Below are positions 1 through 5,014 of a stretch of 5,014 nt of DNA, piece after piece; the first letter of the stretch is position 1; every line of letters starts with the position of its first letter. The stretch is from an uncultured Thalassospira sp. (GTDB lineage: Bacteria > Pseudomonadota > Alphaproteobacteria > Rhodospirillales_A > Thalassospiraceae). Under the pieces are notes generated by a model that saw only the letters and a program-made list of their open reading frames with translations, did no database searches and was not told the DNA's origin. The stretch covers positions 1 to 5,014 of the forward strand of contig CAMPHD010000283.1 of assembly GCA_946885765.1 (NCBI GenBank), given 5' to 3'. The position numbers and the translations under genes are program-made.

Positions 1-2
1 TC

Positions 3-569
3 CTTGCAGCCATCGATCCGGCCAAGGATGTTGACGGATTTCATGTCGTCAATGCCGGTGCGCTGGCGACCGGGGGCGAGGGATTTGCACCCTGCACGCC
101 GTATGGCTGCCTGATGCTGCTTAAAGACACGCTTGGTGATCTTTCGGGGATGCGGGCGGTGGTTGTCGGTCGGTCCAATATCGTTGGCAAGCCGATGGCG
201 CAGCTGCTTTTGAAAGAAAGCTGCACGGTGACCATCGCGCATTCGCGCACCCGTGATCTGCCCGAAGAAGTCCGCCGTGCCGATATCGTCGTTGCCGCGG
301 TGGGGCGCCCGAACATGATCAAGGGCGACTGGATTGCGCCGGGTGCCACGGTGATTGATGTTGGTATCAACCGGGTTGAAGGGGCACAAGGCAAAATGAA
401 GCTGGTCGGGGATGTAGAGTTTGAAACTGCATCCAAAGTCGCCGGTGCGATTACGCCGGTTCCGGGCGGTGTCGGCCCGATGACGATTGCGTGTCTTCTG
501 AACAACACTCTGATTTCGGCGTGTCGCGCCAATGGCGTTGCGGTGCCGAACCTTGGGTTTGATAGCTAA
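3..569 (+). CDS. folD: FolD, bifunctional methylenetetrahydrofolate dehydrogenase / methenyltetrahydrofolate cyclohydrolase (5'-truncated)
   Basis: FolD is a cytosolic enzyme that oxidises 5,10-methylene-THF to 5,10-methenyl-THF with NADP+ and hydrolyses the latter to 10-formyl-THF, supplying purine and formyl-Met synthesis. The window begins inside the gene: the frame is open from base 3 and gives 188 residues, against about 285-300 for the family, so about 100-110 N-terminal residues, including the catalytic Lys region, lie outside. Visible signatures, in fragment numbering: DVDGFH at 9-14 (its second Asp corresponds to the conserved folate-binding Asp), PCTP-x-G at 30-35, the Rossmann loop GRSNIVGKP at 56-64, the GDWI...VIDVGINR strand, GDV at 136-138, and the C-terminal [10 protein letters not shown] at 152-161. 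An in-frame ATG at 114 is internal, because conserved FolD sequence precedes it. The TAA stop is followed 27 bp later by a terminator hairpin, so folD ends its transcript here. The truncation is a window edge, not a mutation. Confidence 0.97.
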   Translation, partial: LAAIDPAKDVDGFHVVNAGALATGGEGFAPCTPYGCLMLLKDTLGDLSGMRAVVVGRSNIVGKPMAQLLLKESCTVTIAHSRTRDLPEEVRRADIVVAAVGRPNMIKGDWIAPGATVIDVGINRVEGAQGKMKLVGDVEFETASKVAGAITPVPGGVGPMTIACLLNNTLISACRANGVAVPNLGFDS

Positions 570-596
570 CGTTTGCAATTACATGACACGAGTATG

Positions 597-625
597 AAAG
601 GCGATCCATGTGGGTCGCCTTTTTT
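597..625 (+). terminator. Rho-independent terminator of folD
   Basis: An 11-bp stem (arms 597-607 and 612-622, one T-G wobble, otherwise perfect) closes a 4-base ATGT loop and runs into a six-T tract at 620-625. It lies 27 bp after the folD stop and 52 bp before the convergent DUF3800 stop. Read on the minus strand, the same hairpin is followed by only three T, so it may terminate the opposing DUF3800 transcript less efficiently. Confidence 0.92.
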
Positions 626-677
626 ATGAGGCCATGATGTCGATGTAGGATAAAGCTGAAAGAGGGGGAGGCTGAAA

Positions 678-1427
678 TCAGTATGGGTTACTTGGTTGGG
701 TCGTGGCAGCTAGTTCGGTCAGCGTCTTATTGTCGATGGACATGAAAGCTGGCGGAATGGGGCTATGCCAGAAGGTGCACTCGAAATCCTTGACCTTACC
801 TTCTTTGCCAGCAACTTCGTGGCGTCGTTGGCGGCCTGATGTATGAACAATTAAGTCAGCCACTTCGAGGCCGGGTTCGAGACTGCTCTTCCCCATAAAG
901 CATCCTTCGACTTCAACTAGTTTACCTGCACCATTAACCAAATTCAGGTTTGCTAAGTCAAAGTCACGTTTTACTAAATTGTCGCCCCGGCCTGATGCCT
1001 CAAAGATTAGCGCTACATCAGTCACATTATTGTAAGTACGCATCAATTGCCTGATAAAGTTGATCGTCACTACAGAAATAGCACGATGTCCGTCAATATC
1101 AGTTGGGAACTCTGTTCTGGAATCGCTCATTGTGGAAAAACGCCAGAACGGTTTCCTCAGAAAACTATTGATCCCATTTATTTGACGTTTATTTGGTCGG
1201 GTTTGTTCAAATTCGGTTGCGTGGAAAGGCTTGGTTGCTCCACCTAAACGTTCTCTTTTGAGATGTCGCCACGGCTTTTTGATCAACGAATGATAGTCTC
1301 GTCCAATTACTGCGCACCCACCTCTTCCGAAAGTTGGATTTTTCGGGTCGCTATAGTCCTCGTTGCCTGTTTCATCTATAAAAACAAGCAAGGTCGTTGG
1401 CTTTGGTCTAAGTAATTCGTGTTCCAT
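678..1427 (-). CDS. DUF3800 domain-containing protein (RNase H-like fold, function unknown)
   Basis: The 249-residue protein looks like a complete DUF3800 member, a family predicted to have an RNase H/RuvC-like nuclease fold and often found in accessory regions; its biochemical activity is not established. Visible landmarks: FIDETGNE at 16-23 (first acidic pair D18/E19 on strand 1), a glycine-rich GRGGCAVIG strand at 34-42, HATEF at 69-73, an acidic FEASGR at 142-147 (E143), and the C-terminal GLEVADLIVH at 186-195 (D191), the usual family ending motif. There is no signal peptide or membrane segment, so it should be cytosolic. I chose the ATG at 1427 because a perfect AGGAGG lies 3 bases upstream; a TTG at 1442 in the same frame would place that Shine-Dalgarno inside the gene as two rare Arg codons. 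The gene is convergent with folD and co-directional with the upstream transporter gene (151-bp gap). Its DNA is clearly AT-richer than its neighbours, suggesting acquisition by transfer. The family call is firm; any nuclease role is inference. Confidence 0.85.
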   Translation of the reverse strand: MEHELLRPKPTTLLVFIDETGNEDYSDPKNPTFGRGGCAVIGRDYHSLIKKPWRHLKRERLGGATKPFHATEFEQTRPNKRQINGINSFLRKPFWRFSTMSDSRTEFPTDIDGHRAISVVTINFIRQLMRTYNNVTDVALIFEASGRGDNLVKRDFDLANLNLVNGAGKLVEVEGCFMGKSSLEPGLEVADLIVHTSGRQRRHEVAGKEGKVKDFECTFWHSPIPPAFMSIDNKTLTELAATTQPSNPY

Positions 1428-1430
1428 TGT

Positions 1431-1436
1431 CCTCCT
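1431..1436 (-). promoter_or_regulatory. Shine-Dalgarno AGGAGG deciding the DUF3800 start
   Basis: On the minus strand a full-consensus AGGAGG lies three bases upstream of the ATG at 1427. The spacing is shorter than the usual 5-9 bases, but no purine-rich site precedes the alternative TTG at 1442, so this motif favours the ATG. Confidence 0.7.
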
Positions 1437-1461
1437 ATACAATAGAGAGGGATTTGAAAGG

Positions 1462-1489
1462 ACTATTCATCAAGTAGTGTCATTCTCAA
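1462..1489 (-). promoter_or_regulatory. Candidate sigma-70 promoter of the DUF3800 gene
   Basis: On the minus strand, TTGAGA (1484-1489, 5 of 6 to the -35 consensus) and AATAGT (1462-1467, 4 of 6 to the -10 consensus) are separated by 16 bp. This would give a leader of about 25-30 bases before the ATG at 1427. The surrounding AT-rich DNA makes chance matches likely, so it is only a candidate. Confidence 0.3.
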
Positions 1490-1563
1490 ACCTTACACCG
1501 GAATCTAGCATCTGATAATTCAAGCTTTTGTGCATTCTCTTCAGGAATAGGCCGGTTCACACA

Positions 1564-1580
1564 AATTTACACACTAAATT
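1564..1580. repeat. AT-only inverted repeat at the 3' end of the transporter gene
   Basis: AATTTA and TAAATT (1564-1569 and 1575-1580) flank a 5-base CACAC spacer and overlap the transporter stop codon (1579-1581). With only A-T pairs and no T-run beyond it on the minus strand, it is a poor terminator. It sits where base composition changes from the GC-rich transporter to the AT-rich island. No better terminator is visible in the 151-bp gap between the transporter stop and the DUF3800 start, so read-through into that gene is possible. Confidence 0.35.
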
Positions 1581-3492
1581 ACAACGGCCAAACCCACAGT
1601 AACATCGGCACACCCACCGCGACGACGATGATTTCAATCGGCAGGCCGAGCCGCCAGTAATCGCCAAATCGGAAGCCGCCGGGGCCGAGGATCAGGGTGT
1701 TGTTCTGATGCCCGATGGGGGTGAGGAAGGCGCAGGATGCGCCGATGGCGACCGCCATCAGGAAGGCGTCGGGATTGGCGTCGAGATGCCCCGCACTGCC
1801 AATCGCAATCGGACACATGACAGCCGCCGTGGCCGCATTGTTCATGAAATCCGATAGCGTCATGGTGATGATCAGGATCAGGCCAAGCGCGATGACGGCA
1901 TTCCCCTGTGCGACCCAGTTTAACAGGAAGCGGGCGACAAGATCGGCCGTGCCGGTTGTTTCCATGGCAGTTGCCACCGGAATCAATGCGGCCAGCAGGA
2001 CAATCACCGGCCAGTCAACCGCGTCATAGACGTTGCGCGGTGCTACCACGCGCATCACCATTGCGATCAGAACCCCGATGGCAAAGGCTACCGCGGCGGG
2101 CATAACGCCAAATGCGGCGGCACCGATGGCAACAGCCATGATGGCGGAAGCCTTGAGCGCCTGTGCATTATCAGGGATGCGAAGCGAGCGTTGGGCCAGT
2201 GGCACGCAGCCAAGACGCGATGCAAAATCCTGAATAGCGGCCGGTGGCCCCTGCATCAGAAGGACGTCGCCGGCCTTCATCGACATGGTGCGAAGGCGCG
2301 CCGTTGATCTTTGGCCTTGCCGTGATACTGCCAGAAGGTTGACGCCATAATGCGTGCGCAGATTGATGTCGGTTGCCGAGCGGCCGATAAAGCCCGAATT
2401 GGGCAGAATAGCCAGTTCCATCAGGGCGATGTCATCGGACTGGATCGCAGCGCGACGGCTATCGTCCGGCTTGGTTTCCCGGTCTTTCGGGTTTGCTGTC
2501 TTGGCATCTGTGGTTTCGGCAATATTGTTTGCCTTGGCGGCTTTTGTGTCTCTCGGGTTTTTGTCCTTGTCGTTTGCAGTTTTTGCCTGTGCTTCAAGGT
2601 CGCGCAACTCTTCTTCGAGTTTGAGGTCAAGTGCGGAAAGGGCAACGGCAAGTGCTTCGGGCTCTGCTTCGATGATCAGGATGTCGTTTTCGTGGACTTC
2701 GCGAAACGGATTGGGCGCGGGGATGCGGTTTTCATTGCGGATCAGGCCGATGACCTGTGCATCGCCTTTTTCCAGTTCGCGGTTCACGTCGCGCAACATC
2801 ATGCCGATTGCCTTGCTGCCTGGGGCGATGCGTGCCTCGGTCAGGTAGGCACCGGTTTCAAATCCCTCTGCCCCGGCGCGCTGGCGCGAGGGCACGAGCC
2901 AGCGTCCGAAAAGCATGACAAGCACCAGCCCCGATGCGGCGACCGCGACGCCAACCGGCGTGTAATCAAACATGGTAAAACCGCCATCGCCTGCCTGTGC
3001 CCGGAAACCGGCAACAATCAGGTTCGGCGGGGTGCCGATCAGGGTCGTCATGCCGCCCAGAATGGACCCGAAGGCCAGAGGCATCAGGATTTTACCCGGT
3101 GGCAGGTTTTGTTTGGCGGCGATTTGCAGGGCGACGGGCATCAGAAGGGCCAGTGCGCCGACATTGTTCATGACGGCCGACAGGATCGCCGCAAGCAGGC
3201 TAAGCGCTGCCATGGTGACGGTCGGGCCTGCTGATTGCGGCAGGACGGTCCGCGTCAGGGTATCGACCGCGCCTGATTGCTGTTCTGCCGATGACAGGAT
3301 CAGGATACAGGCGACCGTGATGACCGCCGGGTGGCCAAACCCCTGAAACGCGGTATCGATTGGCACCAACCCGACAACCACGCAGCATAGAAGCGAACCC
3401 ATCGCGACCATGTCATGGCGCCAACGCCCCCAAAGGAACATGACGACCGTTCCGACAAGAATGGCAAGGATCAGGATTTGCTCGAATTCCAT
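1579..3492 (-). CDS. SLC13/DASS family permease with two TrkA-C (RCK-C) domains
   Basis: A 637-residue inner-membrane transporter of the SLC13 (divalent anion:Na+ symporter) type with regulatory TrkA-C inserts, the layout of E. coli YfbS-like proteins. Family substrates include sulfate and dicarboxylates; the substrate here cannot be read from sequence. Order of parts: N-terminal membrane half (about 5-200) with the NNVGALALLMPVA helix (109-121) and a hairpin ending in GTPPNLI (153-159); TrkA-C 1 (about 213-288); a long charged linker (about 289-354); TrkA-C 2 (about 355-433); C-terminal membrane half (about 447-637) with SDFMNNAATAAVMCPIA (547-563) and TPIGHQNNTLILGPGG (591-606). The repeated N/NN-G-TP signatures in both halves fit the inverted-repeat substrate-binding fold. 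I chose the ATG at 3492, with AGG five bases upstream; a GTG two codons earlier (3498) is possible but overlaps that site. The gene is divergent from the downstream ycaQ-like gene across 200 bp. The linker is longer than I would expect for the family and lysine-rich. Confidence 0.9.
   Translation of the reverse strand: MEFEQILILAILVGTVVMFLWGRWRHDMVAMGSLLCCVVVGLVPIDTAFQGFGHPAVITVACILILSSAEQQSGAVDTLTRTVLPQSAGPTVTMAALSLLAAILSAVMNNVGALALLMPVALQIAAKQNLPPGKILMPLAFGSILGGMTTLIGTPPNLIVAGFRAQAGDGGFTMFDYTPVGVAVAASGLVLVMLFGRWLVPSRQRAGAEGFETGAYLTEARIAPGSKAIGMMLRDVNRELEKGDAQVIGLIRNENRIPAPNPFREVHENDILIIEAEPEALAVALSALDLKLEEELRDLEAQAKTANDKDKNPRDTKAAKANNIAETTDAKTANPKDRETKPDDSRRAAIQSDDIALMELAILPNSGFIGRSATDINLRTHYGVNLLAVSRQGQRSTARLRTMSMKAGDVLLMQGPPAAIQDFASRLGCVPLAQRSLRIPDNAQALKASAIMAVAIGAAAFGVMPAAVAFAIGVLIAMVMRVVAPRNVYDAVDWPVIVLLAALIPVATAMETTGTADLVARFLLNWVAQGNAVIALGLILIITMTLSDFMNNAATAAVMCPIAIGSAGHLDANPDAFLMAVAIGASCAFLTPIGHQNNTLILGPGGFRFGDYWRLGLPIEIIVVAVGVPMLLWVWPL
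2431..2628 (-). other. Lys/Asp/Ala-rich linker between the two TrkA-C domains
   Basis: About 66 codons encode a hydrophilic, low-complexity stretch dominated by K, D, A, N, T and R with almost no large hydrophobics. It begins with a short acidic helix-like segment (LKLEEELRDLEAQ) and then turns disordered-looking. The pentapeptide AKTAN occurs twice, encoded at 2572-2586 and 2491-2505, exactly 27 codons apart and each followed by a K-D-rich tract, suggesting an old, diverged internal duplication. The reading frame is intact on both sides, and the plus strand here is markedly T/G-rich. Confidence 0.65.
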
Positions 3493-3594
3493 GGACACCT
3501 GTCTGGTTGCATGATGCGATTGGAATAATGGTCACGATCAAAGATGGCAGAAACATAGATGCCGCACGGAACAAGCCCTAGCCATAGGAAACGA

Positions 3595-3619
3595 TCCGGC
3601 AGATGGAAATGTTCCGGCA
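3595..3619 (+). repeat. Direct repeat TCCGGCA x2
   Basis: The heptamer TCCGGCA occurs at 3595-3601 and again at 3613-3619, 18 bp start to start, directly next to the inverted repeat at 3625-3640. Tandem heptamers in a divergent promoter region can be activator half-sites, but this one is short enough to be chance. Confidence 0.3.
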
Positions 3620-3624
3620 ACCTC

Positions 3625-3640
3625 CTGACATAATTGTCAG
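3625..3640. promoter_or_regulatory. Perfect inverted repeat CTGACA-TAAT-TGTCAG, candidate operator
   Basis: Two perfect 6-bp arms flank a 4-bp AT spacer, a 16-bp dyad typical in size of a homodimeric regulator site. It lies 52 bp upstream of the chosen ycaQ-like start and about 130 bp from the transporter start. It is not followed by a T-run, so a terminator is unlikely. I cannot name the regulator: the half-site differs from the FNR (TTGAT-N4-ATCAA) and CRP (TGTGA-N6-TCACA) patterns. Confidence 0.45.
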
Positions 3641-3682
3641 TAAGGTATGTTACCATCACACTGTTTTTCTTTGCGATTTTTC

Positions 3683-3687
3683 AAAGG
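3683..3687 (+). promoter_or_regulatory. Ribosome binding site of the ycaQ-like gene
   Basis: AAAGG lies five bases before the ATG at 3693. This spacing, and the absence of family-like sequence before that Met, decide the start over the ATG at 3603, which would add 30 residues rich in Cys/His/Phe. Confidence 0.6.
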
Positions 3688-3692
3688 CCATA

Positions 3693-4916
3693 ATGACTAA
3701 CGACAAAGTTGCGATTTCCGTATCCGCCCGACAGGCACGCAATCTGGCGCTGGCGGCACAGGGGTTTGATCAGGATGACAGCCGCCCGGTGACGAAACGC
3801 CGGATCATGAAAGCCATTCGCCAGCCGGGCATGTTGCAGGTCGACAGTGTCAATGTTCTGACGCGCGCGCATTATATGCCGGTCTTTTCGCGGCTTGGCG
3901 TTTATGACCCGGCGGAGCTTGATCAACTGAGCTGGGGCAACGCCCGGCAGCGGCGGTTGTTTGAATATTGGGGCCACGAGGCATCGATGATCCCGGTCGA
4001 GGATTACGGGTTTTATCGATGGCGCATGGCGGATGCCGCCGAGGGCAAAGGCACCTGGGGGCAGGTCGCCAAAATGATCCGTGATCATCCTGAATTTGTG
4101 CGCAACATTCTGGAGCGGATCGAAAAGGAAGGGGCACTTGCCGCCAGTGATCTGGAACAGGAAGGCGCGTCGAGTTCGAAATGGTGGGGATGGTCAAAGA
4201 CCAAAACCGCGATGGAATTCCTGTTCTGGAGCGGGCAGGTGATGGCGCGCAAACGCCGATCCAGTTTCGAGCGGGTTTATGACCTGCCGGAACGGATTAT
4301 CGGCCCGGAGGCGCTTCAGCCCGCCATGCCGCGTACAGATGCCCAGCGTGCCCTGATCCGCAACGGGATTGCGGCGATGGGGATCGCGACCGAGGCCGAT
4401 CTTAGGAAGTATTTCCGACTGCCGACAGAAGATGCCAAGGCCCGCGTTGTCGAAATGGTCGAAGACGGTACGTTGTTACAGGCGAATGTCGAGGGCTGGA
4501 AACAGCCGGGATATTTGTGCCCGCATGTCAATCCGCGGTGCCGTGCAAAACCAAGCGCCTTGATGGTGCCGTTTGATCCGATCATGTGGGAACGCGACCG
4601 GGTGGAACGGATTTTTGGTTTCAATTACCGGATCGAAATTTATGTCCCGGCGGAAAAACGCCAATATGGCTATTACGTTCTGCCGTTTATGCAGAACGGC
4701 GAATTTGTCGCCCGTGTTGATTTGAAGGCGGATCGGCAGGAAGGGGTTCTTCGGGTGCAGAGCGCGCATCTTGAAGACGGTTGTGATGCGGTAACCGTTG
4801 CGGGTGATCTGATGGTGCATCTGTTGCGACTTGCACGGTTTCTGAGGCTTCAAGGTGTTGTGGTGATGCCGTGCAATCCGTTTTCGGTATATCTTGGCCA
4901 GCAGCATCAAGGCTGA
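3693..4916 (+). CDS. ycaQ: YcaQ/AlkX-type DNA glycosylase (HTH_42 winged-helix family, interstrand-crosslink repair)
   Basis: A 407-residue soluble protein, almost the length of E. coli YcaQ (about 410). That enzyme is a monofunctional DNA glycosylase that excises N7-alkylguanine lesions and unhooks interstrand crosslinks; the family also includes AlkZ, a self-resistance enzyme of antibiotic producers. Visible features: an N-terminal SARQARNLALAAQGF segment (11-25), a conserved first winged-helix region, and QVDSVNVLTRAHYMP (49-63), whose Q49-x-D51 matches the QXD catalytic motif of the YcaQ branch rather than the QXQ of AlkZ. Next come YWGHEAS (92-98) with PVE (101-103) and the RWRM tail, KWWGWSKTKTAMEFLFWSG (163-181), and the FERVYDLPER signature (192-201). 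The C-terminal half fits the remaining winged-helix/beta-barrel region and contains the PFDP...WERDR stretch. The protein has no signal peptide. The gene is transcribed away from the transporter gene, and no biosynthetic cluster is in view, so general genome maintenance is the likeliest role. Function is by family similarity. Confidence 0.9.
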   Translation: MTNDKVAISVSARQARNLALAAQGFDQDDSRPVTKRRIMKAIRQPGMLQVDSVNVLTRAHYMPVFSRLGVYDPAELDQLSWGNARQRRLFEYWGHEASMIPVEDYGFYRWRMADAAEGKGTWGQVAKMIRDHPEFVRNILERIEKEGALAASDLEQEGASSSKWWGWSKTKTAMEFLFWSGQVMARKRRSSFERVYDLPERIIGPEALQPAMPRTDAQRALIRNGIAAMGIATEADLRKYFRLPTEDAKARVVEMVEDGTLLQANVEGWKQPGYLCPHVNPRCRAKPSALMVPFDPIMWERDRVERIFGFNYRIEIYVPAEKRQYGYYVLPFMQNGEFVARVDLKADRQEGVLRVQSAHLEDGCDAVTVAGDLMVHLLRLARFLRLQGVVVMPCNPFSVYLGQQHQG

Positions 4917-4922
4917 AAAGGT

Positions 4923-4957
4923 GAACGGGGCGTAGGTCCCACAACCACGCCCCGTTC
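4923..4957 (+). terminator. Strong GC-rich hairpin just downstream of the ycaQ-like gene
   Basis: Arms 4923-4933 and 4947-4957 form a perfect 11-bp stem rich in G-C (GAACGGGGCGT with its complement), starting 6 bp after the stop codon. Three more pairs (GGT with ACC) can form inside after a bulged A. No T-run follows on the plus strand, so it is not a classical intrinsic terminator; it may protect the mRNA 3' end or act with Rho. The stem itself is certain; the terminator role is inferred. Confidence 0.5.
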
Positions 4958-4973
4958 TACCACGGTCCTGACC

Positions 4974-5003
4974 TGATCGCAGAAGCTTCAGGAAATGCGA
5001 TCA
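4974..5003. repeat. Second hairpin near the right edge of the window
   Basis: TGATCGCA (4974-4981) and TGCGATCA (4996-5003) form a perfect 8-bp stem around a 14-base loop that contains the palindrome GAAGCTTC. Four T follow on the plus strand at 5008-5011 after ACAG, which could make it a weak back-up terminator. Sequence beyond the window is needed to tell whether it belongs to this gene or the next. Confidence 0.4.
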
Positions 5004-5014
5004 ACAGTTTTACC

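Larger units (their letters stand above)
3493..3692. promoter_or_regulatory. Divergent intergenic region between the transporter and the ycaQ-like gene
   Basis: These 200 bp must hold the promoters for both divergent genes. No strong consensus -35/-10 pair stands out in either direction. On the plus strand, CTGACA (3625-3630), a 15-bp gap and TATGTT (3646-3651) is a weak candidate for the ycaQ-like gene; its -35 would be the left arm of an inverted repeat. A small GGTA-TGT-TACC repeat (3644-3654) overlaps the candidate -10. I see no coding potential in this stretch. Confidence 0.35.

Noticed and set aside
41..532. A minus-strand open frame opposite folD
   Set aside because: It lies entirely over conserved FolD motifs, and its Pro/Ser/Thr/Arg-rich translation resembles nothing known.
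653..677. A GCTGAAA direct repeat (655-661 and 671-677) as an insertion-site duplication at the left edge of the AT-rich island
   Set aside because: Both copies are on the same side of the island and no matching copy is seen at the right edge, so it does not behave as a target-site duplication.
1047..1247. A 66-codon plus-strand open frame inside the DUF3800 gene
   Set aside because: It is fully antisense to a gene with convincing family motifs, and its product looks random.
1428..1442. A TTG start for the DUF3800 protein five codons upstream
   Set aside because: It would bury the AGGAGG motif as coding sequence, and no Shine-Dalgarno precedes the TTG.
1481..1539. CATTCTC repeated at 1481-1487 and 1533-1539
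   Set aside because: Seven bases in AT-rich DNA with 52-bp spacing is easily chance, and no other repeat unit follows.
2350..3234. A 294-codon open frame on the plus strand opposite the transporter gene
   Set aside because: It is antisense to well-conserved transmembrane and TrkA-C coding sequence. Its translation is Cys/Phe/Gln-rich with no recognisable domain, as expected for a shadow frame in GC-biased DNA.
3603..3692. A 30-residue N-terminal extension of the YcaQ-like protein from the ATG at 3603
   Set aside because: The extension spans the candidate operator, has no good ribosome binding site, and would make the protein longer than the family. The ATG at 3693 has AAAGG five bases upstream and gives the family length.
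4476..4910. A minus-strand open frame of 144 codons opposite the 3' half of the ycaQ-like gene
   Set aside because: It is antisense to a conserved family gene and has no recognisable motif or ribosome binding site that I can support.

Overview
The window reads as chromosomal DNA of a moderately GC-rich alphaproteobacterium. The core genes have strong G/C third positions and alphaproteobacteria-like proteins. A marine Rhodospirillales-type genome such as Thalassospira is my best guess, but that is an impression from protein similarity and base composition, not a computed assignment.

Layout, left to right: (1) the C-terminal two thirds of folD (+ strand, cut by the window start), ending in a clear rho-independent terminator; (2) a convergent minus-strand gene for a DUF3800 family protein, lying in a visibly AT-richer stretch of about 0.9 kb (roughly 630-1580) and probably a later insertion; (3) a large minus-strand gene for an SLC13/DASS-type membrane transporter with two TrkA-C (RCK-C) cytosolic domains and an unusually long charged linker between them; (4) a 200-bp divergent intergenic region with a perfect 6+6 inverted repeat and a 7-bp direct repeat; (5) a complete + strand gene for a YcaQ/AlkX-type DNA glycosylase; (6) a short downstream region with two hairpins.

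The genes do not form an obvious pathway. folD serves one-carbon (tetrahydrofolate) metabolism, the transporter is a membrane carrier of unknown substrate, and the YcaQ homologue is a DNA interstrand-crosslink/alkylation repair enzyme. The DUF3800 gene is the accessory element: a single-gene, low-GC cargo with an intact RNase H-like acidic motif set and no partner gene in view. I see no tRNA, rRNA, CRISPR array, transposase or integrase. Nothing here amounts to a convincing new multi-gene system; the DUF3800 island and the divergent intergenic region are the places worth a second look.
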